A DNA stretch of 49,756 nucleotides from an uncultured Bacteroidota bacterium (GCA_903837285.1 CAILUD010000011.1:1-49756); one strand, 5' to 3'. Shown: positions 17,441 through 26,708, numbered from the stretch's first letter. Notes: generated by a model not told the origin, from the letters alone. Translations and numbers: made by a program.

Positions 17441-18556
17441 ATGAAAAAAGTATTCACTATTTTAGCAATAATGTGTCTTAGTGTAGCATATTCATATTCA
17501 CAAGGCTCAAAAGTAACAATGTTCACACAAAATGGGGAGAAATTCTGGATTGTAGTGAATGGTGAAAAAAAGAATAAAGAACCTTTAACAAAGGTCACAG
17601 TAGAAAATTTAACTGCACAAAACTATAAGTTTAAAGTAGTTTTTCAAGATCAAACTATTCCTGCTTTAGACAAAGTAATTTACACAAAAAACGTTGAAAC
17701 AGATGCATACACAGATGCCACTTACACAATCAGAAAAAATGACAAAGGTGATAAATTTGTTATTAGAATATTATCTGGCGAAGAATTAGCAACAACTACA
17801 ACTACGACTACAACAACTGCACCCGCAAATACAAATACCGCAACAACCACCACAATTAATCCTCAGCCTGCAAATAATCAGACTACACAAACCTATAATC
17901 AAACAACTACTACAACTACAGGAGAACCACAGAATATCAACATTGGAATTGGGATGAATGTTACAGAAACACCCGATGGAGTTAATATGAATGTTAATAT
18001 GGGTGGTGTAAATGTCAGCACAAATGTTAATGGTAATCAAAACGGCATGAATACTAGCATGAATGTAGGTGGAGCAAACACATCAAATGCAGTTGTAACT
18101 TCATCAACCACCACAACAACAACTACCACCACTTCTTCGAGCAGTTCTGGCTTTAACCAACAACCTGTAAACAACACACAAAATGCTTCTATTTCAAAAG
18201 AACCAACTCAAAAACCAGTAGCTTATGTTATGCCTGGTTATTCAGGTCCTACAGGTTGTGCAATGCCTATGAGTAATGAAAGTTTTAATACAGCTAAAAA
18301 TTCTATTTCATCTAAATCTTTTGAAGATTCAAAACTTACAATTGCAAAACAAGTTGTTGGAAATAATTGCTTAACTTGTTCTCAGGTTAAAGATATTATG
18401 AAACTATTTAATTTTGAAGATTCAAGACTTGAATTTGCAAAATTTGCATACAAACACACATTTGATATTGGTAACTATTATCAATTAAATGACGCATTTA
18501 CTTTTGAAGCCTCTATTGAAGAATTGAATCAATTTGTAAGTAATGGTGGAAATTAA
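17441..18556 (+). CDS. Exported DUF4476-domain protein with Thr/Asn-rich linker
   Basis: A 371-residue protein with signal peptide MKKVFTILAIMCLSVAYSYSQ. A small beta domain follows (about 22-115). Next is a long low-complexity linker (about 120-255) rich in Thr, Asn and Gln, including a Met/Asn-rich stretch with NVNMGGVNVSTNVNG. The C-terminal 90 residues match DUF4476: CAMPMSNESFNTAKNSI, FEDSKLTIAKQVV, NNCLTCSQVKDIMKLFNFED and RLEFAKFAY. DUF4476 proteins are common in Bacteroidota and uncharacterised. It closes the three-gene group (16-base gap) and is followed by a strong terminator. Confidence 0.8.
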   Translation: MKKVFTILAIMCLSVAYSYSQGSKVTMFTQNGEKFWIVVNGEKKNKEPLTKVTVENLTAQNYKFKVVFQDQTIPALDKVIYTKNVETDAYTDATYTIRKNDKGDKFVIRILSGEELATTTTTTTTTAPANTNTATTTTINPQPANNQTTQTYNQTTTTTTGEPQNINIGIGMNVTETPDGVNMNVNMGGVNVSTNVNGNQNGMNTSMNVGGANTSNAVVTSSTTTTTTTTTSSSSSGFNQQPVNNTQNASISKEPTQKPVAYVMPGYSGPTGCAMPMSNESFNTAKNSISSKSFEDSKLTIAKQVVGNNCLTCSQVKDIMKLFNFEDSRLEFAKFAYKHTFDIGNYYQLNDAFTFEASIEELNQFVSNGGN

Positions 18557-18574
18557 GAATTGTATTATAACAAA

Positions 18575-18606
18575 ATAAAAAACCCGCATAATGCGGGTTT
18601 TTTATT
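18575..18606. terminator. Bidirectional intrinsic terminator
   Basis: AACCCGCAT (18581-18589) pairs with ATGCGGGTT (18591-18599), with an A-run on the left and a T-run on the right. It separates the convergent DUF4476 gene and the Wzc-like kinase gene. Confidence 0.9.
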
Positions 18607-18608
18607 TT

Positions 18609-21080
18609 CTATTTTTTCTTGTTACTTCCCCAAAATTTTGGAAGTGGAATATTAGATATTGTCTTTTTTACAGCATTTCTATTATCGTGTATTTCATCGT
18701 CATCGTAATATCCATATCCATATCCAGAACCATAGCCATAACCATAAGCTCCATATTTATATCCATACCCATAACGATTACCATAATAACTAGGAATTTT
18801 AACATCATTAATTAAAATACCCATCGATTGATAATTATTATCTTTATATAAACTATTTACAAATTTCAATACAGTTCTACTACTATAATCTTGTCTCACA
18901 ACATAAATATTAGTGTCAACATATTTTGAAAGAAGTAATGAATCGGTAACAAGCGCTACGGGTGGAGTGTCAATAATTATTATTTCATATCTTGCTTTTA
19001 ACTCCATAATAAGTTGATTCATTTTTTCACTTTCTAAAAGCTCAGCTGGATTTGGGGGAATAGGGCCAGAAGTAACAACGTGTAAGTTTTCTTGAAAGGA
19101 ATGAACAATTATTTCATCTAAAGTGTTATTGCCAATAAGATAAGTACTTATTCCAATTGAATTATCTAATTTAAAATCTTTATGAAGTTTGGGTTTTCTT
19201 AAATCTAAACCCATAATAATTGTTTTCTTTCCAGAAAGGGCAAAAATAGAAGCCAAATTTACAGCACAAAAAGATTTTCCTTCACCACTTACAGTAGAAG
19301 TTAATGCAATTGTGTGTGTTGTAAGCTTTTTATCTATATGTAAATACTGAAGATTTGTTCTAAGCGTTCTAAATGATTCTGCTATAGAAGATTTTGGTTT
19401 CTCGTATACAACAAAATCAGTTGATTTGTTATTATGACCAATTGCAGCCATAATAGGAATATCTGTGCGAGATTCTACATCATGGCGGTCAAGAATTTTA
19501 TCGTTAAAAAAATCAGCTATTATTATTATTATTAGCGGAATAAGTATTCCTATTAAAATTGCAATTGTATAATTCAATGTTTTTTTAGGGCCAACCTGAG
19601 CCGCATTTTGAACCAAACAATTATCAATGATTTTATTATCGGGCACATTTGATGCTTTAGCAATACCAGACTCAGCTCTTTTCGTTAACAAATAAGTATA
19701 TATCTGATCGTTAAGCTTATATTTTCTTTGAATAGTAATTAATTGTTTTTCTGTACTTGGTAATTTAGCAATTTCAGCTTCTACTTCAGCAATACGTTTA
19801 TCAATTTCATTTATTGAAATAATATTTGATTGAATAAGATTTCTGATATTTTCTAATAATGCTTTTCTATTGCTCTCAATTTGGTTGTTAACCATTTCGG
19901 TTGCTGGATTTTTAATATTTGAAGCATATTCGTAATTATTTTTTTGCTTACTTAATTCGCCTAAATCTGTTATTAATTTAATAAGCATTGGATCATCTAT
20001 TCCTACAATTGAAGGAGCCATTAAATCTGTAAAGTCTTTTTTATCGTCAAGATATTTCTTTAAATAATCAAAATATTTTGACTTAATAGTTAACATTGCT
20101 TTTTCAGATTGAACTCTATCTACTTTCTCGTATAAAATACTTCCTTCTTTACTGATATCAATTAATTTATTGTTCTCTCTAAAATTTTGCAGCCTGTTTT
20201 CATTAATTTCTAATGAATCGGTAATATCATTTAGCTGATTGTCAATAAAAGCAATAGTATTTAAAGCTATTTGATTTTTTTCTTCAAGCCCTGAATTAAT
20301 ATATACTTCTAACAGTTTATTTAAAAAATCTGCTTCTTTTTGAGGAACCAAGCCCTGTGTTGAAAGTTCAATAATAGTAGACTTCTTATCAGTAGTTGAA
20401 AGACTTAATTTACCCTTGTACTCATTGGTTAACTGATGAATATCATTAATTACAAAAAAGTATTGATAACTAAAAGTTGGATCACTTTTAACATATGGTT
20501 TTATTAAGTTAAGACAAAAAGTAAAACTACTATCAGAATACCATTCTCCATATTTAAGCTTCTTTTTTATAGCAGTATTAGCATCAATTTCAAGAAGATA
20601 TTCATTTTCAGAAATAAGCTTAATATTTACTTGATGATTTTTATTATTTGTTCTGTTAGTGTCAAGTATTACTTCAAATGGACACGATTTATAAAACTCA
20701 ACAGTTCTAATTCTACCCATTCCAAAATATGAAATTGCGAATTCTGGAAGTTTACAAATAGTCTTATAAGTCATTCTATATGAATTAAGAACAGCTATTT
20801 CATTCTCAACAACTTTCTTTCGACCTGTTCTTAATATACCTTGCTGTTCAAGTATTCCTTCAATACCACCTGAGATAGAATTATCTTTATCTGCGACTAA
20901 AACTAATGCCCTCTGACTAAAAATAGGATCAGAATATCTGTTTATAAAATATGCAACACTAATTGTTACAAATACCGAAAATGCAAACCAATACCAATTA
21001 GCTATAATTTTGAATATAAATTTCTTTATATCAATAGATTCGTTTTGCTGGGTTTGATTATTATTTATGTTTGCCTCCAT
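18609..21080 (-). CDS. Wzc-type tyrosine autokinase / polysaccharide chain-length regulator
   Basis: Inner-membrane protein that controls capsule or exopolysaccharide polymerisation and export. The N-terminal Wzz domain lies between a membrane helix at about 26-47 and a second at about 503-523, with coiled-coil segments (about 265-310 and 400-450). The BY-kinase domain has Walker A TSTVSGEGKS (594-603), Walker A' IIMGLDLRKP with Asp626, and Walker B IIIIDTPP with Asp704. The C-terminal tail (765-792) has 13 Tyr in 28 residues as Tyr-Gly repeats, the autophosphorylation cluster. Length (823) is normal. Its ATG overlaps the stop of the Wza gene by one base. No glycosyltransferases lie next to it, so the polysaccharide locus must be elsewhere. 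Confidence 0.93.
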   Translation of the reverse strand: MEANINNNQTQQNESIDIKKFIFKIIANWYWFAFSVFVTISVAYFINRYSDPIFSQRALVLVADKDNSISGGIEGILEQQGILRTGRKKVVENEIAVLNSYRMTYKTICKLPEFAISYFGMGRIRTVEFYKSCPFEVILDTNRTNNKNHQVNIKLISENEYLLEIDANTAIKKKLKYGEWYSDSSFTFCLNLIKPYVKSDPTFSYQYFFVINDIHQLTNEYKGKLSLSTTDKKSTIIELSTQGLVPQKEADFLNKLLEVYINSGLEEKNQIALNTIAFIDNQLNDITDSLEINENRLQNFRENNKLIDISKEGSILYEKVDRVQSEKAMLTIKSKYFDYLKKYLDDKKDFTDLMAPSIVGIDDPMLIKLITDLGELSKQKNNYEYASNIKNPATEMVNNQIESNRKALLENIRNLIQSNIISINEIDKRIAEVEAEIAKLPSTEKQLITIQRKYKLNDQIYTYLLTKRAESGIAKASNVPDNKIIDNCLVQNAAQVGPKKTLNYTIAILIGILIPLIIIIIADFFNDKILDRHDVESRTDIPIMAAIGHNNKSTDFVVYEKPKSSIAESFRTLRTNLQYLHIDKKLTTHTIALTSTVSGEGKSFCAVNLASIFALSGKKTIIMGLDLRKPKLHKDFKLDNSIGISTYLIGNNTLDEIIVHSFQENLHVVTSGPIPPNPAELLESEKMNQLIMELKARYEIIIIDTPPVALVTDSLLLSKYVDTNIYVVRQDYSSRTVLKFVNSLYKDNNYQSMGILINDVKIPSYYGNRYGYGYKYGAYGYGYGSGYGYGYYDDDEIHDNRNAVKKTISNIPLPKFWGSNKKK

Positions 21081-21865
21081 TAAAGCCTGATATTAATAAA
21101 ATTAAGAACAAGAATAGCAGTTGTAATTGATGAAAGTATTATTGAAATATTTGCTGCATTTAATCTCCAGTTTTTTAATTTTAAAGGCTCTACATAAACC
21201 ACATCATTAGGAGTAAGAAAATAATTTGGGTCTTGCAAAATGTTCTTATCTAGCAAATTAATTCTGAACGTTGTTGTACCATCTTTAGTAGGCCTAACAA
21301 TTAAAACATTTTCACGATTTCCAACATCAGTCATATTACCTGCTTGTCCAATTGCTTCTAAAAGAGTTAAACGATTATTATAAACATAAAACATTCCCGG
21401 CCTATTTACTTCACCAATAACAGTAAATTTAAAACCACCAAACCTAACAAGTACCTGTGCTTCTTTTAGCATTTCATTTACCTTAGTCTGAATCGTTGCC
21501 TGAATTTCTTCTATAGTCAAACCAACTACACTAACTTCACCAATCATTGGAATTATAATGCTGCCTTTCTCGTTTACTGTATAACCACGAAAATAAAGAG
21601 CTGCTTCATTATTATAATTATTTAAATTAGTCTCATTATCAATATTAAAAAGTAATGTAATGTCTTTATTTAAACTTATAATTTTTATATCAAGTACGTC
21701 ACCTGCATGAACCTTATACAATGCCATCTTGTTACTATATTGTGAAGTACTATCAGTTGCTCCTGCACCTTGCAAATAAACCATCTTCTGTTGTCGTGTA
21801 CAAGACAATCCAATAATCGAAAACATTATGATTAAAACAAGAAATCTTCTATTTATTACTTTCAT
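21080..21865 (-). CDS. Wza-type polysaccharide export lipoprotein
   Basis: Outer-membrane export channel subunit for polysaccharide. The ATG at 21865 gives signal peptide MKVINRRFLVLIIMFSIIGLSC with a lipobox Cys. The upstream ATG at 21886 lies inside the -7 box (21884-21891), which rules it out as the start. The poly-export domain shows YKVHAGDVLDIKI and GSIIIPMIGEVSVVGLTIEEI, followed by SLBB-like FTVIGEVNRPGMFYVYNNRLTLLEAI. A C-terminal hydrophobic helix (about 235-255) could be the membrane-crossing barrel helix. It is followed directly by the Wzc-like kinase (TAATG overlap), so the two form one operon. Confidence 0.92.
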   Translation of the reverse strand: MKVINRRFLVLIIMFSIIGLSCTRQQKMVYLQGAGATDSTSQYSNKMALYKVHAGDVLDIKIISLNKDITLLFNIDNETNLNNYNNEAALYFRGYTVNEKGSIIIPMIGEVSVVGLTIEEIQATIQTKVNEMLKEAQVLVRFGGFKFTVIGEVNRPGMFYVYNNRLTLLEAIGQAGNMTDVGNRENVLIVRPTKDGTTTFRINLLDKNILQDPNYFLTPNDVVYVEPLKLKNWRLNAANISIILSSITTAILVLNFINIRL

Positions 21866-21883
21866 GTTATTGTAAATAAACCG

Positions 21884-21891
21884 CAAAGTTA
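21884..21891 (-). promoter_or_regulatory. TAnnTTTG -7 box for the wza-wzc operon
   Basis: The minus strand reads TAACTTTG, a perfect match. The predicted start near 21877 is 12 bases upstream of the ATG at 21865, which decides that start codon over 21886. Confidence 0.6.
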
Positions 21892-21962
21892 ATAAATTTC
21901 TTTTAAAGAATTTTAATTAATGTATTCACTGTCTTAAATATGACAATAAATTAATTATAACA

Positions 21963-22832
21963 TTAAACTAAAGTAGTTGCTAAAAGCTCTAAATTTGCTG
22001 ATAACTTCTTAGCTGTTTTACAGAAATAGCGCCTATTTTGAAATGCAACAACCCAAATAATACCACTTACTGCATTTGTTAAAAATACTTCGTCAGCATT
22101 TAGAATATCGTTTTCACTAATGCAAACATCATCATAAACAGTAATCTTCTCATTTAAAGCTAATTGGATAATTATTTCGCGCATTATACCTGGCAAGCAA
22201 CCTTCTGATAATGACGGAGTGATTAAATTATTATTTGATAAAATAAATAAATTTGAAGATGTTGATTCAATTATTTGATTGTGTTCATTTAATAAAAGAC
22301 TTTCGTCAATATTTTGTGAGCGGGCATAAATTGCAGCTTTTACATAAAACAAGGCATTAGCTGATTTAATACTACTAAGTTCATTAATAGGTTTTTTCCA
22401 ATCAGAAAAAACACCAATTTTTAACCCCTTGGCATTTAAAGAAAAATTTTTCGATTCTAGGGGCGAACATTCTATATAATAATCAGTTTTATTAGTTAAC
22501 GGCTGATAATTGCCTCCATCTTTTCTATATAAACTTAACCTGATTTTTGCTCCATTAAACAGCTTGTTCGCATTTAGCAACCGTGAGATTTGTTTTTGAA
22601 AATATGATACAGAATAAGTTTCCGGTAATTCCATCTGCAAAATAGCTGCACTTTTTCTAAGACGCTCTATATGCTGAGATAAGAAAGGCACTGTTGTACC
22701 AATTGCTCGCATAGTTTCAAATAAACCATCGCCATATTTAAATGCACGATTATTTCCAAAAAAAACTGGCTTATCAGAAGGGAGAAACTCACCATTTAAA
22801 CAAACAAAAGTGACTTGTCCCATATTAAACAA
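21963..22832 (-). CDS. Class IV aminotransferase (aminodeoxychorismate lyase / branched-chain type)
   Basis: PLP-dependent fold-type IV enzyme. Visible motifs: FKYGDGLFETMRAIG (about 31-45), SIKSANAL with the PLP Lys156, IIESTSSNLFIL, and TPSLSEGCLPGIMREIII. The substrate cannot be fixed from sequence: candidates are aminodeoxychorismate lyase (folate), D-amino acid or branched-chain aminotransferase. The loop GLFETMRA slightly favours the lyase group. The start could be Met4 (MGQVTFVCLNGEF). It overlaps the phosphatase gene upstream by 8 bases and ends a four-gene operon. Cell location is cytoplasmic. Confidence 0.85.
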   Translation of the reverse strand: MFNMGQVTFVCLNGEFLPSDKPVFFGNNRAFKYGDGLFETMRAIGTTVPFLSQHIERLRKSAAILQMELPETYSVSYFQKQISRLLNANKLFNGAKIRLSLYRKDGGNYQPLTNKTDYYIECSPLESKNFSLNAKGLKIGVFSDWKKPINELSSIKSANALFYVKAAIYARSQNIDESLLLNEHNQIIESTSSNLFILSNNNLITPSLSEGCLPGIMREIIIQLALNEKITVYDDVCISENDILNADEVFLTNAVSGIIWVVAFQNRRYFCKTAKKLSANLELLATTLV

Positions 22833-23307
22833 TTTTATTCATAATCTCATTTAAATCAGAATTTTGATCAACAAGTATTGGCTTAATGTTAGCTGCAATT
22901 GCGGTGTCAACATCTCTTTGTTGGTCTCCAATAAAATATGATTGTGTTTTATCAATATTAAATCTTGCAATTGACTTTTCGATCAAAAGTGAATTTGGTT
23001 TGCGACACAAACAGGCTTCTACATCATTATGATGTGTGCAATAATAAATTTCGAGAATTAAAATTCCTGATTTACCTAATTCACTTATTAAATATTTGTG
23101 CACACTTTCAACATCTGCTTTAGCGTACACTCCTTTTGAAATTCCACTTTGATTTGTTATAACTATAAATTCATAACCTTTTTGCGACATAATTTTTAAA
23201 AACTCAATTACTCCATCATTAATTATAAAGTCAGTAACATTATATGTATAATAATGCGAATTATCATTTATTACACCATCTCTATCAAGGAAAATAACTT
23301 TTCTCAC
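22825..23307 (-). CDS. HAD-IIIA phosphatase, GmhB/histidinol-phosphatase type
   Basis: Cytoplasmic HAD phosphatase with catalytic FLDRDGVIND (Asp8, Asp10), ITNQSGISKGVY (motif II), CRKP, and FIGDQQRD (motif IV, Asp128). A zinc site is formed by Cys90, His92, Cys99 and Cys101 (CTHHNDVEACLC), typical of D-glycero-manno-heptose-1,7-bisphosphate 7-phosphatase. At 160 residues it is shorter than E. coli GmhB (191). A heptose role fits a Gram-negative, but no other heptose gene is nearby, so the name stays tentative. It overlaps the rhomboid gene by 4 bases. Confidence 0.87.
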   Translation of the reverse strand: MRKVIFLDRDGVINDNSHYYTYNVTDFIINDGVIEFLKIMSQKGYEFIVITNQSGISKGVYAKADVESVHKYLISELGKSGILILEIYYCTHHNDVEACLCRKPNSLLIEKSIARFNIDKTQSYFIGDQQRDVDTAIAANIKPILVDQNSDLNEIMNKIV

Positions 23308-23924
23308 AAACCAAAGTTTAATTTAATAATATTAACAAAATCTACAAACAAAGTAGGTTTTAATGCTAATGGAAAAACAAAACCGAACACAGCACCCCAG
23401 AAGTGAGCATCGTGACCAATGTTATCAATATTTTTCTTTGACATATAAGCAGAATATGCCAAATAAAATATTCCAAATATAAATGCCGGAATACCTATTG
23501 GAATAAAGAAAATATAAATTTTATTTAATGGATTAAAAAGTATTGATGTAAATAATATTGCAGAAACAGCACCAGATGCACCAACTGCATTATAACTGTA
23601 GTTATCTTTATGTTTTAAAAATGAAGGAACTGAAGATATTATTGAAGCTAAAATAAATTCGGAGACATAAAGAAACGTTGCCTTTTCGCCAAAGTAATGT
23701 GCAAAAGCTGCTTCAACAAATACTCCAAAGAAAAAAAGTGTTAGCATATTAAAAAGAAGATGGCTCCAATCGGCATGCACAAAAGCATGCGAAATAAACC
23801 TATACCATTGATTTGAATGTTTAACCTGATAGGGGTTAAACATTAACTTAAAATACACCTCACGCTTACTGAACGCTGATATTGTAACAAGACATACAGT
23901 AGCAATAATTAAATATGTGATCAT
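23304..23924 (-). CDS. Rhomboid family intramembrane serine protease
   Basis: A 206-residue inner-membrane protease with six predicted helices. The catalytic Ser117 is in AVGASGAVSA and the His174 in GHDAHFWGAVFG. The HLLFN motif (55-59) gives the oxyanion-site Asn59, and WYRFISHAFVH is the L1-loop region. All key residues are present, so it should be active; the substrate is unknown. It starts 2 bases after the deiminase homologue and overlaps the HAD gene, so it belongs to their operon. Whether it processes an operon partner is not known. Confidence 0.93.
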   Translation of the reverse strand: MITYLIIATVCLVTISAFSKREVYFKLMFNPYQVKHSNQWYRFISHAFVHADWSHLLFNMLTLFFFGVFVEAAFAHYFGEKATFLYVSEFILASIISSVPSFLKHKDNYSYNAVGASGAVSAILFTSILFNPLNKIYIFFIPIGIPAFIFGIFYLAYSAYMSKKNIDNIGHDAHFWGAVFGFVFPLALKPTLFVDFVNIIKLNFGL

Positions 23925-23926
23925 TT

Positions 23927-25681
23927 TTATTTTACAATAAACTTAGTAACTTGTGTTCCTCTGTTAGTTTCAACTTTAACAAAATATAATCCTTGGGCAA
24001 TGTTATTTTTTTCAAAAACAATTTCATTTGTCCCCTTAGCCCATAATCCTGAATATACTTCTCTTATCTTTTTTCCATCTGTACTTAAAATAGAAATTTT
24101 AGTATCTAAATCATAACAGCTTCTAATAACAATATTATAATTCTCATTATTTGACGAAAAAATATTTACATTAAAATTGGTTACACTTAACTCATATACA
24201 TTTGTAGGATTATAAACTCTAAACCGCCACCAACCTAATGGAGCTGGCATAGGACGTACCTGAGTTTTTCCAGAAATTGATTGTGCATAAATATAATAAT
24301 AAACATAAGTTCCAGAAACCTGAACCGGAATTTCTCCAGTCCATGTATTTGTTGTAGCATTTGTTAATAACATTGGTGCCGAAAGATAAGGTTGGGTGGT
24401 ATCTGTTCTATAATAAACTAACGCAGACGAAATACCCGACTTATGAATAATAGTAGCATTTACCTGATAATTTGTTATAATATTATCTGTATTTGGTAAA
24501 GCCTGATGTGAAATAAGTAATGGATTTTGTGCACCAATTTCATGAGAGGTGCAATGAATTGTACCGCTTTGAGGTATTATGCTGTTAGAATTTATACCTA
24601 CAACTCTATAACCAGGCATTGCTTGTCTGTATATTCTTAAAGCCGTAGTATCATATTGTGTGTAGTATGTTGGAACTAGCACAGTTTTATTAATTATTAA
24701 AGAATTTGTATAAGTCAGATAGTTTCCGCCTGTACTAGGATATAAACCACCAGTTGTAGGTGGCATAGGAATTCTTACAACTTTGTATGAAGTTCCAAAC
24801 ACGGAATTAAAATTATTTAAAACATAATTAAGATTGGTTTCTATTTGCGGTCCATCTGAAATACCTGCAGGATACTGACCAATTAATAATGTTTCTTCAT
24901 CCAGCAACTTCATATGCATATCAATATGATGAATACCATCGTATGGTAAAGTTTCCATTTTAATATACGTTGTTATTCCTAAAAAATCATTTGCTATGTT
25001 ATTAATATCTGTTTCTGTTTTAGGTGTTGAATTATATGCAGTAACAGTAGCATTTTCATCTAAAATAAGATGGCTTGAAAAGGCTGTTCCAAAACCATCA
25101 CTCATAAAATTACCTCCCGTTGCTACTAAATCAGTTGGCGCTGTTGTGCACTGATAAAGGGGCAAACCAACTCTTGTTGCATATAATGATGGCGATGCAT
25201 CATCTAGAGGCCTGTTTCTATTATATACCCAGTCAACTAAATATAATGAATCAACATCATTTGTATAAATATTATTTGGTCCAAAATCACGAATCCAAAC
25301 CGAATTCATTGATGTTTTAATATAATATGTATTTGTTGTACTTATGCTATGATTTGTTAAATAAGTTTTTACAGTATTTGAGTCGCTACAATAAATATAT
25401 ACTTTTGCTTCTTCACGTGCATATCTTATTATTTCACTTAAAAATAATTCATAACCTGTTTTCCAAGAAATTAAAACTGCCTGCATCTCTTCCCATTCTG
25501 CAGCGCTTCGAATTGGAGAAACCGGTGGAGTTATTATTCCTTTAGGAACTGGCTTAACATAATTAGGCAATTCGCTTATTTCTTTAGCAGTGGAATAATT
25601 TGGAAGCTGTTCTTCTGTAATCTGACTAAATAACTGCAAAGTGCAAATTACAAGGGTAAAAACAAATAAATATCTTTTCAC
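23927..25681 (-). CDS. Secreted agmatine/peptidyl-arginine deiminase family protein with T9SS tail
   Basis: Guanidine-group-modifying enzyme of the PAD_porph family, which converts agmatine or peptidyl-arginine to the citrulline-type product and ammonia. Signal peptide: MKRYLFVFTLVICTLQLFSQ. The predicted active site is complete: Asp132 (SVWIRDFGP), His252 and Asp254 (GIHHIDMHMK), Asn320 (TGGNYLTY) and Cys377 (GTIHCTSHE). These correspond in order and spacing to PPAD D130, H236, D238, N297 and C351. Arg155 and Arg157 (YNRNRP) fall near PPAD R152/R154, which grip a C-terminal arginine. A beta domain (about 410-490) and a T9SS sorting domain (last 80 residues, NNIAQGLYFVKV...TKFIVK) follow, so the protein should be secreted. 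First gene of a four-gene operon. Confidence 0.88.
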   Translation of the reverse strand: MKRYLFVFTLVICTLQLFSQITEEQLPNYSTAKEISELPNYVKPVPKGIITPPVSPIRSAAEWEEMQAVLISWKTGYELFLSEIIRYAREEAKVYIYCSDSNTVKTYLTNHSISTTNTYYIKTSMNSVWIRDFGPNNIYTNDVDSLYLVDWVYNRNRPLDDASPSLYATRVGLPLYQCTTAPTDLVATGGNFMSDGFGTAFSSHLILDENATVTAYNSTPKTETDINNIANDFLGITTYIKMETLPYDGIHHIDMHMKLLDEETLLIGQYPAGISDGPQIETNLNYVLNNFNSVFGTSYKVVRIPMPPTTGGLYPSTGGNYLTYTNSLIINKTVLVPTYYTQYDTTALRIYRQAMPGYRVVGINSNSIIPQSGTIHCTSHEIGAQNPLLISHQALPNTDNIITNYQVNATIIHKSGISSALVYYRTDTTQPYLSAPMLLTNATTNTWTGEIPVQVSGTYVYYYIYAQSISGKTQVRPMPAPLGWWRFRVYNPTNVYELSVTNFNVNIFSSNNENYNIVIRSCYDLDTKISILSTDGKKIREVYSGLWAKGTNEIVFEKNNIAQGLYFVKVETNRGTQVTKFIVK

Positions 25682-25737
25682 AATTGATATATTTAGTAAT
25701 TATTACCATAAAGGTAGTATAGTTTTATTATAAAAGA

Positions 25738-25768
25738 AAAAGCCGCTTCGAAAATCGAAGCGGCTTTT
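25738..25768 (-). terminator. Intrinsic terminator after the 295-residue membrane protein gene
   Basis: GCCGCTTCGA (25742-25751) and TCGAAGCGGC (25755-25764) pair perfectly around an AAA loop. On the minus strand the hairpin is followed by a T-run. It lies 24 bases after the stop. Confidence 0.92.
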
Positions 25769-25787
25769 AAATTATTAAAAGTATTTT

Positions 25788-26675
25788 CTAGAAATGTAAC
25801 ATCATATAAACTTTTCCACCGAAGTTACCTGTATCAAAACCAAAAGCACCAGCTTTGTCACCTTCGATAGTTATAGTTCCAACAGTTGGACCAGCACCAC
25901 CAATAGATTCAGTTGTGGTTGAAGTTTTACCATTTTTAACAAAACCAAGTCCCCAACCAAATTCGCCACCTACAGAAATTTTAGGTAAAAAGAAATATTC
26001 AGCACCAACAAAAGCGCCTAAATTTAATTCAATATCAGTTCCATTTTTTCTTTCAGTAATACGAGCAGCATTTCCATAAGCATCAGTTGTAATGTTTCCT
26101 GAACCAGCAAAAGCATCATCAGTTGCATCAACACCAACTGTTACTGTACCTGTAGGTACTAAAGCGTTACCATAAGTAAATTTATCTTTTGTGCTATTGA
26201 AATAAATTCCAAGACCAGCACCATAATAACCAGATAATCTACCTTTTCCTCTGTGTTTCTCAAGACCAACAGCTAAACCAATATTGGTGTTTCCTTGTTT
26301 CCATTTATTTTCTTTCATAGTTGGAAGAGCAGGATAAACAGGAGCAGTAGTTAAAGTTCTGTCAACAGACATGTTTTTCTGTGAATTTGAACCAAAACCT
26401 AATCTGATTTCACCACGATAAGCTGTTTCAGCATCTACATAATACTTACCTTTAATTGTTTGAGCAGCGTCTGTAAAATTCCATGTTGGAGCTACAGCAC
26501 CACCATTTGATAGAAAACCTCCAAAATAATTCAAAAATGGAGTAGCGTCAATTCCAATAGCATAATCACCAGCTTCTGGAAGTACAGGAACACCTTCTTT
26601 TGATTTTAAATCCTGAGCATTTGATACAGTAAATACTGTACATGCTACTAATAAAGTTAAAGCAAATTTTTTCAT
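25788..26675 (-). CDS. Outer-membrane beta-barrel protein, unknown function
   Basis: A 295-residue exported protein with signal peptide MKKFALTLLVACTVFTVSNAQ. The mature part is Gly- and aromatic-rich with alternating strands (YAIGIDATPFLNYFGGFL, RGEIRLGFGS, NTNIGLAVGLEKH, GYYGAGLGIYF, ELNLGAFVGAEYFF, VGGEFGWGLGF) and ends VYMMLHF with a terminal aromatic, typical of a barrel. I cannot assign a porin or transporter family. It is a single-gene unit with its own -7 box at 26701-26708 and a strong terminator, suggesting good expression. Confidence 0.8.
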   Translation of the reverse strand: MKKFALTLLVACTVFTVSNAQDLKSKEGVPVLPEAGDYAIGIDATPFLNYFGGFLSNGGAVAPTWNFTDAAQTIKGKYYVDAETAYRGEIRLGFGSNSQKNMSVDRTLTTAPVYPALPTMKENKWKQGNTNIGLAVGLEKHRGKGRLSGYYGAGLGIYFNSTKDKFTYGNALVPTGTVTVGVDATDDAFAGSGNITTDAYGNAARITERKNGTDIELNLGAFVGAEYFFLPKISVGGEFGWGLGFVKNGKTSTTTESIGGAGPTVGTITIEGDKAGAFGFDTGNFGGKVYMMLHF

Positions 26676-26700
26676 AATTTTTAAATTTAGATTTACGGCA

Positions 26701-26708
26701 CAAAATTA
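26701..26708 (-). promoter_or_regulatory. TAnnTTTG -7 box for the 295-residue outer-membrane protein
   Basis: The minus strand reads TAATTTTG, a perfect -7 match, 25 bases before the ATG. Confidence 0.6.
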
